A DNA stretch of 35,994 bases. Source: JBBRXJ01 sp038248505 (lineage in GTDB: Bacteria; Bacteroidota; Bacteroidia; Bacteroidales; JBBRXJ01). The stretch is from the NCBI GenBank assembly GCA_038248505.1, contig JBBRXJ010000032.1, forward strand, positions 1 to 35,994, read 5' to 3'. The translations under genes were made by a program, and so were the position numbers. The notes under the pieces are model-generated. The model had not been told where the DNA came from. It did not search any database and saw only the letters and a list, made by a program, of their open reading frames with translations. This document shows, one piece after another, positions 14,628 through 21,475 of this stretch (its first letter is position 1; each line of letters begins with the position of its first letter).

Positions 14628-15719
14628 ATGAATTTTAAACTTAAAATTATTGATTTTTATATTATCCGGAAATTTCTCGGAACGTTTTTCTTTTCTTTAA
14701 TTCTTATTTTAAGTATTGCTATAATATTCGATTTTGCTGAAAAAATCGATGATTTTATACAACATGAAGCGCCTCTTAAATTAATTATTTTTGACTATTA
14801 TTTAAATTTCATTCCATATTTTGCCGTTTTATTTAGCTCTCTTTTCGTCTTTATTGCTGTAATATTATTTACTTCAAAAATGGCTTATGATACCGAAATT
14901 ATTGCTATCTTAGGTAGTGGGGTAAGTTTTCGACGACTTCTTTATCCCTATTTTATTTCTGCTTGCGTTATTACTTTACTTACCTTATATCTTAATAACT
15001 TTGTAATTCCCCATGCTACCGCACGTAGGCTCGATTTTGAAGAGCGCTTTTATCGTGACCTTCCTCTATCTTTTAATGAATCTAATGTTCATAGACAAAT
15101 TGAACCAGGACTTTTTATTTATATGTCGGGGTATAATGTTGGCTCAAACATTGGTCGTCAGTTTAGCATGGAGCGTATAGTTGACGGCAAACTGCAATCG
15201 AAATTAATGGCTGACTATATCAAATGGGATACCACCAAAATGAAATGGATCATCCATAATTATTATATTCGTGATATAAATGGCGATGATGAAGTATTAC
15301 GTGACGGTCAACGTATAGATACAACTTTATCTATTACCCCTCTTGACTTTAAAAAGCGTTCAAATATCATTGAAACAATGAATTTATATGAATTGAATGC
15401 ATATATAGCTCAACAAAAACTTCAAGGCGCCGAAGGAGTGGAATGGGCGCTTATTGAATGGCATAAACGTATTGCGTTCCCGTTCTCAACATTCATTCTA
15501 GCTTTAATTGGGGTGAGCCTTTCAAGCCGTAAAGTACGCGGTGGTACTGGGGTACATATTGGACTTGGACTTCTTATTAGTTTTTCATACATTCTTTTTA
15601 TGCAGTTTGCTACCCAATTTGCAATTGGCGGAGCCATTCCTGTTGTAGTAGCTGTATGGATTCCGAATATGCTATTTGCTTTTGTGGCGGCATATCTTTA
15701 TCATATTGCTCCAAAATAG
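14628..15719 (+). CDS. LptF/LptG-family (YjgP/YjgQ) permease
   Basis: An inner-membrane subunit of the lipopolysaccharide export ABC transporter family. The 363-residue protein has the family layout: N-terminal helices (LGTFFFSLILILSIAIIFDF and two more up to about residue 125), a periplasmic beta-jellyroll-like middle of about 150 residues, and three C-terminal helices. The segment FAEKIDDFIQHEAPL after the first helix is typical. ATG 14628 is chosen because it lies 1 bp after the tgt stop and gives a normal N-terminus (MNFKLKIIDFYIIRKF); an ATG at 14568 would overlap tgt by 59 bp. Whether it is LptF or LptG cannot be settled here; the second permease and the ATPase are not in the window. 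Confidence 0.88.
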   Translation: MNFKLKIIDFYIIRKFLGTFFFSLILILSIAIIFDFAEKIDDFIQHEAPLKLIIFDYYLNFIPYFAVLFSSLFVFIAVILFTSKMAYDTEIIAILGSGVSFRRLLYPYFISACVITLLTLYLNNFVIPHATARRLDFEERFYRDLPLSFNESNVHRQIEPGLFIYMSGYNVGSNIGRQFSMERIVDGKLQSKLMADYIKWDTTKMKWIIHNYYIRDINGDDEVLRDGQRIDTTLSITPLDFKKRSNIIETMNLYELNAYIAQQKLQGAEGVEWALIEWHKRIAFPFSTFILALIGVSLSSRKVRGGTGVHIGLGLLISFSYILFMQFATQFAIGGAIPVVVAVWIPNMLFAFVAAYLYHIAPK

Positions 15720-15728
15720 GCTGTGTTT

Positions 15729-15758
15729 ATCGAAATGCATTAGCCGTGGCGAAGAAGC
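15729..15758 (+). repeat. 30-bp intergenic repeat, copy 1
   Basis: Matches 15887-15916 at 26 of 30 positions. It contains ATCGAAATGCATT followed by the GC-rich core GCCGTGGC and ends AGAAGC. It lies 10 bp after the LptG-like gene. Confidence 0.7.
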
Positions 15759-15774
15759 ACCGGTATTATTAAAG

Positions 15775-15865
15775 AGAACCACTAAGATACAAAGAAGAAA
15801 TTTTAATCCCTAAGACCACTAAGGTCGCCGCGGCAAAACTGAGGTCACTAAGAAAAAGTAAGTGG
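15775..15865 (+). repeat. Degenerate ACTAAG repeat cluster
   Basis: ACTAAG recurs in CCACTAAGATACAAAG, CCACTAAGGTC and GTCACTAAGAAAAAG, with a related CCCTAAGA. The central copy carries the palindrome GCCGCGGC (15827-15834). This resembles the short degenerate intergenic repeats seen in many environmental bacterial genomes. No ORF is supported. Confidence 0.55.
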
Positions 15866-15886
15866 CTGAGGTGTTACATTGAGTTC

Positions 15887-15916
15887 ATCGAAATGCATTC
15901 GCCGCGGCATAGAAGC
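15887..15916 (+). repeat. 30-bp intergenic repeat, copy 2
   Basis: Second copy of the repeat at 15729-15758, same orientation, with the palindromic core GCCGCGGC at 15901-15908. The copies flank the ACTAAG cluster, about 130 bp apart. Confidence 0.7.
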
Positions 15917-15997
15917 CAAAGTTTATATCACATTAAAACCCCAGCGTTTCAGCGCCTCTGAATGAAAATGAAGTGAGAACAAGCTGATCTTTTTCGT

Positions 15998-16804
15998 TTA
16001 CAAAATCATTTTTCTTATAAAATAATCGGAAGGTAAAATAATATCTTTTGGTTCGTCTTTAAATATGCCAAATACTGATGATCCGCTACCAGACATCGAT
16101 GCGTAGCTTGCACCATGCTTGTAAAGTTGTTCCTTTATTAAACGAATAGAGTCGTGATTGTTTAATATAGATGCTTCAAAATCATTTGAAATAGTAGCTT
16201 TCCATGTATCTAAAGGATTTTTAATTATTTCTGCCAGTGAATGATTGCGCTCAGTAGGAACTACTCCTGCATAGGCCTCTTTGGTGCTTACATGAACAGG
16301 AGGAATGATGAGAATAAGATAAAAACCGCTTAAATTAAGATCTATTGTTTGAAGTAATTCCCCTCTTCCGCTAGCAATAGCTGTTTTGTTGTTTATGAAA
16401 AAAACACAATCACTTCCTAAAGTTGAAGCATATTCTTTAAGTTTTTCATCACTTAATCCTATTCTGAAAAATTCATTTAGCGCAATGAGCATAAAAGCGG
16501 CATCTGCAGAACCTCCTCCTAATCCGCTGCCTGCAGGAATTATTTTGTGTAAATGTACTTTTATTGGTGGGAGCGAATGATTAATACAAATTAATCTGTA
16601 TGCTTTCATTACTAAATTAGAGGCTGCATCAGAATCTAAAACAATGCCTGTTTGAATTAATGAAACCTCTGAAGACATTGTAAATTCAAAAATATCACAG
16701 AGTGGAATAGGGTAGAAGATACTTTCAATATCATGATATCCATCACTACGCTTTCGTAAAATATTTAAACCTAAATTTATTTTTGCATTCGGAAAAACAA
16801 TCAT
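15998..16804 (-). CDS. ispE: 4-diphosphocytidyl-2-C-methyl-D-erythritol kinase
   Basis: A GHMP-family kinase that phosphorylates CDP-methylerythritol in the MEP route to isoprenoid precursors. The N-terminal signature is FPNAKINLGLNILRKRSDGY. The ATP-binding loop is IPAGSGLGGGSADAAFML, and the C-terminal glycine-rich motif is SMSGSGSSVFGIF. At 268 residues it is normal in length. It is transcribed alone on the minus strand, divergent from dnaB and with its 3' end facing the repeat region. Isoprenoid units feed the polyprenyl phosphates and menaquinone that other genes in this window imply, though these are not linked operons. Confidence 0.95.
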   Translation of the reverse strand: MIVFPNAKINLGLNILRKRSDGYHDIESIFYPIPLCDIFEFTMSSEVSLIQTGIVLDSDAASNLVMKAYRLICINHSLPPIKVHLHKIIPAGSGLGGGSADAAFMLIALNEFFRIGLSDEKLKEYASTLGSDCVFFINNKTAIASGRGELLQTIDLNLSGFYLILIIPPVHVSTKEAYAGVVPTERNHSLAEIIKNPLDTWKATISNDFEASILNNHDSIRLIKEQLYKHGASYASMSGSGSSVFGIFKDEPKDIILPSDYFIRKMIL

Positions 16805-16850
16805 ATAATTTCTTTTTGTAAATGTAAATGTTTTAACTGAATTAACTACG

Positions 16851-16944
16851 TCACTCCACTCTCATCACTAGTCACTTGTCTTTTATTCCTTATCATTTAG
16901 CCCTCGGCCGCAAAGTATTACAATGCACAACTCACCACTCACTC
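16851..16944. repeat. Scattered TCACT repeats between ispE and dnaB
   Basis: TCACT recurs in TCACTCCACTCTCATCACTA and GTCACTTG, then again in CTCACCACTCACTCC at about 16931-16944. A GC-rich piece with CGGCCG (16905-16910) lies between them. This looks like a decayed short-repeat array; no gene is present. Confidence 0.4.
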
Positions 16945-17027
16945 CTAATAGTTATTAACATATTACTAACATAATTTCGTGTAAAAGTAAATGTTCTAAA
17001 AATCAATAGCCGTGGGTAGCTTTTCTT

Positions 17028-17035
17028 TAGTTTTG
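17028..17035 (+). promoter_or_regulatory. -7 promoter element of dnaB
   Basis: TAGTTTTG is a perfect TANNTTTG match ending 21 bp before the dnaB ATG. No convincing TTTG is seen at the -33 position. A GC-rich AGCCGTGGG patch (17008-17016) lies just upstream. Confidence 0.5.
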
Positions 17036-17056
17036 ACCTTATAGAATATACAAAAA

Positions 17057-18586
17057 ATGGCAGAAAAAAACTCAAATTATCCTTCTAAGGACAAGCCCGT
17101 TATAAGTGATTATGGCAAATTGCCACCACAAGCATTAGAACTTGAGAAAGCGGTTTTAGGCGCTATAATGCTTGAGAAGGACGCTGTTATCGCAGTAATG
17201 GATGTACTTAAATCGGATAGTTTTTATTTTGAAGCGCATCAAAAAATTTATTCTGCCATTTTAAGCCTCGCTCAGCAACATAAGCCTATTGATATGCTTA
17301 CAGTTACAGAGGAATTACGTCGCTTAAAAACCCTCGAAGATATTGGTGGTCCATATTATATCACTGAATTAACATCAAATGTTGCATCGGCTGCAAATAT
17401 TGAATACCATGGACGAATTGTAGCGCAGAAATTTATTCAGCGTGAGCTTATTCGTATCTCTTCTGAAATTCAGCGTCGTGCTTTTGATGAAGCAATGGAT
17501 GTGGATGAATTGCTTGACTTTTCTGAAGCCCAACTATTTGGCGTTGCTGAGGGAAATATTCGCCGTGAAACGGTTCGAATTGATATCTTAATGAAAGAAG
17601 CCTTAAAACAAATTGAAGAGGCGGGTAAAAAAGCAGATGGACTAAGTGGCGTGCCTTCAGGATTTACTAAACTCGATCGTATTACTTCGGGTTGGCAGCG
17701 TTCTGACTTAGTAATTATTGCAGCGCGTCCTTCAATGGGTAAAACAGCTTTTATTCTTAGTATGGCACGTAATATAGCTGTGGAGCATCAACGTCCAGTG
17801 GCAATATTTTCTCTTGAAATGTCTTCAATTCAACTTGTAAATCGTTTAATTGTTGGTGAAACAGAATTGCCTGCTGAACGCATTCGTAATGGTCGTTTAA
17901 AGGATTTTGAGTGGGAACAACTCGACTTTAAAATTAAAAGCTTGGTTGAAGCTCCTTTATTTATTGATGATACACCTGCTCTTTCTGTTTTTGAGTTGCG
18001 TGCAAAGTGTCGTAGACTTAAAGCAAATCATAAAATTGAAATGATTATTGTTGACTACTTGCAACTTATGACGGGTCCCAAAGAGACAAGTAATAACCGT
18101 GAGCAAGAGGTAAGTGTAATTAGTCGTTCGTTAAAAGGTATTGCCAAAGAGCTTGATGTGCCCATTATTGCTCTATCACAGTTGAATCGCTCGGTTGAAA
18201 TGCGTTCTGGTGATAAGCGACCACAACTTTCTGACCTTCGTGAGTCGGGGGCTATTGAGCAAGATGCCGACTTAGTGCTCTTTATTCACCGTCCTGAAAA
18301 GTATGGTTTTTTGGAAGATACTGAGGGAAATTCTCTTGTGGGTATGGCTGATATTATTATTGCAAAACATCGTAATGGGGCTTTGGATGATGTAAGATTA
18401 CGATTTAAACAAGATTTTGCTAAATTCACTGATCCTGAAGAGGCTTTCGTACCTGAATTTGATGATGGTAGCGCTCCTGTGACTTTTCGCTCTAAAATGA
18501 ATAATGAGATGAGTGGCAGACCGCATCCTTTTGCTGAGCAAACAGTGGGTAATGTTGGATTGGATTCAGGAGTTGCACCTTTCTAA
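17057..18586 (+). CDS. dnaB: Replicative DNA helicase DnaB
   Basis: The hexameric ATP-driven helicase that unwinds DNA at the replication fork. The N-terminal domain (about residues 20-165) starts PPQALELEKAVLGAIMLE. The RecA-like domain has Walker A (AARPSMGKT, 222-230), a Walker B (MIIVDYLQLM) and the DnaB motif DLRESGAIEQDADLVLFIHR. At 509 residues it is normal and carries no intein. The C-terminus ends in a short low-complexity tail (SGRPHPFAEQ and beyond). It has its own -7 element and converges with the HAD gene, with only 16 bp between the two stops. Confidence 0.97.
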   Translation: MAEKNSNYPSKDKPVISDYGKLPPQALELEKAVLGAIMLEKDAVIAVMDVLKSDSFYFEAHQKIYSAILSLAQQHKPIDMLTVTEELRRLKTLEDIGGPYYITELTSNVASAANIEYHGRIVAQKFIQRELIRISSEIQRRAFDEAMDVDELLDFSEAQLFGVAEGNIRRETVRIDILMKEALKQIEEAGKKADGLSGVPSGFTKLDRITSGWQRSDLVIIAARPSMGKTAFILSMARNIAVEHQRPVAIFSLEMSSIQLVNRLIVGETELPAERIRNGRLKDFEWEQLDFKIKSLVEAPLFIDDTPALSVFELRAKCRRLKANHKIEMIIVDYLQLMTGPKETSNNREQEVSVISRSLKGIAKELDVPIIALSQLNRSVEMRSGDKRPQLSDLRESGAIEQDADLVLFIHRPEKYGFLEDTEGNSLVGMADIIIAKHRNGALDDVRLRFKQDFAKFTDPEEAFVPEFDDGSAPVTFRSKMNNEMSGRPHPFAEQTVGNVGLDSGVAPF

Positions 18587-18602
18587 TCTGATGACCTTCT
18601 TG

Positions 18603-19304
18603 CTAAAGGAATTGGGTAATATCGATTAGATCACTGATAATAAAGGTTGATGTCTGATTTTCGTTTGCGCCTTCTGGGGCATAATAGATCTGATCAATTC
18701 CTACATTATAAGCTCCAAGAATATCTACTTCATAATCATCACCAACCATTATTGCCTTATTTGCTGGGCAATTAGCTAATTTTAATGCATAGTTAAAAAT
18801 CTCAGCATGCGGTTTATGCTTATTAATAACTTCTGAATAAATCAATAAATCAAAGTATTTTCGAAGATTGCCAGCTGCAAGTTTTCTGTCTTGAGCTGTA
18901 CTAAAACCATTACTTAAAATATGTAGTCTATATTTCTTGCTAAGGGTTTCAAGCATTTCATGACTGTGGGGTATTACTATTGGTAGGTCTGAACAAAGTG
19001 CTAAATAGGATTTTGCAAATTCATTTATCAATGGTACATCCTTAATTTTAAATTCTTTAAAAGCCAATTCAAAACGTTTAATGCGAAGATGATCTTTAAC
19101 TATTCGTCCATGTCGGTACTCAGCCCACAATCGCTCATTGTGCTTGTAATAGCATTTTTTAAAGGCATCGTATTCGGGTATCTTTTCATTCAATTGCATT
19201 TGATCATATACTCTCTTAAACGCAATTTCAGAAATGGAATCTATGTCCCATAAAGTTCGGTCGAGATCAAAAAAAATGTTAGTGTATTTTGTCGAATTTT
19301 GCAA
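18603..19304 (-). CDS. HAD-superfamily hydrolase, YjjG-type nucleotidase
   Basis: A haloacid-dehalogenase-fold phosphatase of the YjjG family, which dephosphorylates (non-canonical) pyrimidine nucleotides. Motif I is FFDLDRTLWD (nucleophile and general acid aspartates), motif II is HILSNGF, motif III includes the Lys of NKHKPHAEIF and motif IV is MVGDDYEVDILGA. The cap is alpha-helical between motifs I and II. Start codon is TTG: an in-frame stop lies at 19317-19319 and no ATG precedes motif I in this frame. The substrate is inferred from family resemblance only. Confidence 0.85.
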   Translation of the reverse strand: MQNSTKYTNIFFDLDRTLWDIDSISEIAFKRVYDQMQLNEKIPEYDAFKKCYYKHNERLWAEYRHGRIVKDHLRIKRFELAFKEFKIKDVPLINEFAKSYLALCSDLPIVIPHSHEMLETLSKKYRLHILSNGFSTAQDRKLAAGNLRKYFDLLIYSEVINKHKPHAEIFNYALKLANCPANKAIMVGDDYEVDILGAYNVGIDQIYYAPEGANENQTSTFIISDLIDITQFL

Positions 19305-19818
19305 TTGTTGGTCATTTTACTTTAAGCTGCTAAAATAATCAATCTAGTGATAAATACATACTTTCATATACGAGCAATTTAGCTTGAATAATAAAAATTG
19401 ATTTATTTTAGCTAGTTAAATGTATACTTTTGATTATCATGTTATTATACACTTATATTAAAACCACATTGAAGCCAATTAGTGTTTAATAAATTTTTGC
19501 CATCAATTGATATTTATCATCTTTTCAGTAAAAATTACATCCTTAAATTTTGAGTTAATAAAACTGTTAATAAACGTACACTGCCTTTAAACATAGTATT
19601 TGCACAGGCTAAATAATGACAAAAAACGCTTATATTTTCGCAATAAAATACTGGTAATAAATACGATGTTTATATTTTGTTGGTAAATGATAACATAAAG
19701 TATATTCTATTTGTTTTTTTCTTGAGTACTTTTGTTGTCGTTATTAGTAAAGATTATTTGCGAAACCCATAGGATTGTTAATTCTACCCTGATTTACTCA
19801 AGCCTATAGATTCCATAA
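19305..19818. other. 514-bp AT-rich gap between HAD gene and small protein gene
   Basis: No protein-coding gene is supported. Two perfect TANNTTTG matches occur, TACTTTTG at 19425-19432 and at 19727-19734. The second is well placed for the downstream gene; the first is about what chance gives in such AT-rich DNA. Confidence 0.6.
19727..19734 (+). promoter_or_regulatory. -7 promoter element of the 154-aa protein gene
   Basis: TACTTTTG is a perfect TANNTTTG match. Transcription would begin near 19741, leaving a leader of about 78 nt (or about 100 nt if the ATG at 19843 is used). TTTG at 19710-19713 is nearer than the normal -33 spacing. Confidence 0.55.
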
Positions 19819-20283
19819 ATGTTAATTAAAATTTTTACTGCTATGAAAGACGATCTTAGAAAAACCTTAGAAGTTCTTCGTGAAAAGGTAAAACAGAATC
19901 TAGAAATCATTCACGGAAACGAAGCTGATGTTCGCAAATTGCTGAAAGATGAACCCGTATCTTCAATGCGATCCGATAAACTTTCTATCAAGTTTAACAT
20001 CAATAAAAAAATGCTTGAGGAGAATCATGAATCCATCAATCTACAACTTTCTATTATCAAGTTCATGGAAAAGGTTCAGCCGGTTACTGTAAGCGAACCA
20101 GTTGAAAATGAAGACCCGAATTATTGTTTTGAATTAACAGTAACTGGCAATATGGCTTATAATGAAAAGCATCCCTATTTTAATGATGATGCATTTTTTT
20201 GTCGTTTAATGGATTATTATATGGCAAAAGAAGATTATGAGAAATGTGCAAACCTCCAAAATACCCGTAAAACAAAGGTCTAA
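19819..20283 (+). CDS. Uncharacterised small protein with a UVR-like C-terminus
   Basis: I do not recognise this 154-residue protein. No signal peptide or membrane helix is seen. Residues about 9-45 are charged and helical (MKDDLRKTLEVLREKVKQN). The C-terminal AKEDYEKCANLQNTRK resembles the UVR motif of UvrB/UvrC and of small Bacteroidota proteins (pattern EDYExAAxLR), which usually mediates protein contacts. The centre (FELTVTGNMAYNEKHPYFND) is without known motif. ATG 19843 gives MKDDLRKTL and is an equally good start. It has its own predicted promoter and converges with the regulator gene 45 bp away. Coding is supported by length, codon pattern and promoter position. Confidence 0.65.
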   Translation: MLIKIFTAMKDDLRKTLEVLREKVKQNLEIIHGNEADVRKLLKDEPVSSMRSDKLSIKFNINKKMLEENHESINLQLSIIKFMEKVQPVTVSEPVENEDPNYCFELTVTGNMAYNEKHPYFNDDAFFCRLMDYYMAKEDYEKCANLQNTRKTKV

Positions 20284-20327
20284 TTTGTTGGTCTAGACAA
20301 TTATTCTTGTTGTTGAAATCTGTCTTA

Positions 20328-20978
20328 TTATATCTCAATAATATTATTCTTAATCGCATACTTCACTAAATCAACCGTAGTTTTTAGGTTGATTTTTTGC
20401 ATTATATGATTTTTATGCGATTCAACTGTACGAACACTTATAAATAATTTATTAGCAATTTCCTGATTGGTATTTCCTTCACCCCACAGCTTTAAAACCT
20501 CTATTTCACGCTTGCTTAATAAGTATTTTTTATCTTTTTGTTCATCATCTTTTGTAGTGATGAAATTGTTTATCAAAATTTTTGATATGGATTTGCTATA
20601 GTAATCATAGCCGTTTCGTAAGGAATATATAGCTTCTACCAGCTCTTGTCTATTAGAGTCGCGAGTTAATATCCCCTTTGCGCCTGATTTAATACACTTG
20701 TAAATACTATCATCATTACTTTCAAGTGATACAACTAATATTTTGGGTTTGGGATAATTATTAGCAAGAAAACTAACAAAGTCAAGCTCATCCTTATTGA
20801 TACCAACCATTGCAAGTAAAATGATATGAGCCGTTGTATTATAAAGTAGCGGAATCACTTCTCCTCTATTGTTATAAACATCCATTATTTCAATATCATC
20901 AGGTGTTTGTAGCAAGCTACGAAGACTGTCGGTAAGAAACTTACTTTCACTTACTACAATAAGTTTAATCAGACTCAT
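20328..20978 (-). CDS. NarL/LuxR-family regulator with a degenerate receiver domain
   Basis: A 216-residue DNA-binding regulator. The C-terminal LuxR-type helix-turn-helix (about 152-214) is well conserved: LSKREIEVLKLWGEGNTNQE, then RTVESHKNHIMQKI. The N-terminal domain has receiver fold and length, but the key residues are gone: the paired acidic residues are Ser10-Glu11 (VVSES), the phospho-acceptor aspartate position is Ala56 (IILLAMVG), and the conserved lysine is Arg106 (GILTRDS). It is therefore unlikely to be switched by phosphorylation. No kinase is adjacent; the broken kinase at 123-2072 is 18 kb away. It is divergent from gyrA across about 500 bp. Targets unknown. Confidence 0.88.
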   Translation of the reverse strand: MSLIKLIVVSESKFLTDSLRSLLQTPDDIEIMDVYNNRGEVIPLLYNTTAHIILLAMVGINKDELDFVSFLANNYPKPKILVVSLESNDDSIYKCIKSGAKGILTRDSNRQELVEAIYSLRNGYDYYSKSISKILINNFITTKDDEQKDKKYLLSKREIEVLKLWGEGNTNQEIANKLFISVRTVESHKNHIMQKINLKTTVDLVKYAIKNNIIEI

Positions 20979-21475
20979 TAAAAGGAGTTTTTAAGTTTAT
21001 AAATATAGCTTTTTATTATAATTCTTGTTGATTTATTTTTTTTACTGATTTTGTGTAATCATACACCAGAAAACTGGAATAATTGTAATAATCAAAAAAA
21101 AACAACACATTTAGAAATAAAAATTAGGCTTTAATCCCAAACACTCTTTATTATTCAGTCGATCTCTCGCCCATGCGGTAAGACGTTTAGCCGCTGCGGA
21201 AAAGGGTAACAATGAACTTGATTATTCATTATTGGTGAAAACTAAGCGGAATCAGTTTTATAATAAATGATCTTTGAGAAACACTAAAATTTTGCTTTAA
21301 TTTTTTATTGCAAATTCATGCTAAATACAACATAATGAAGTAATTAATATCAAGATTAAATATAGACTGTAATTGTTAATAACTATGCAGAACATTACTG
21401 AAAACACAATACATTTATACTTATTTTTAGAATTGAAAATTTAGTTTTTATTACCTGTAAATCAATACGTTAGCT
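20979..21475. other. 497-bp gap between the regulator and gyrA
   Basis: No gene is supported. The gap must hold the divergent promoters of the regulator and gyrA. On the minus strand TATATTTA (21000-21007) is a near -7 match close to the regulator start. A GC-rich island with CCGCTGCGG (21191-21199) stands out from the AT-rich surroundings. I cannot place a clear gyrA promoter. Confidence 0.55.

Noticed and set aside
15720..15997. CRISPR array
   Set aside because: Only two imperfect 30-bp copies are present, spaced about 130 bp apart, with no regular spacers and no cas genes.
19425..19432. Promoter of a small RNA in the 19.3-19.8 kb gap
   Set aside because: TACTTTTG matches the -7 consensus, but one such match per few hundred bases is expected in this AT-rich DNA and no terminator or structure follows.
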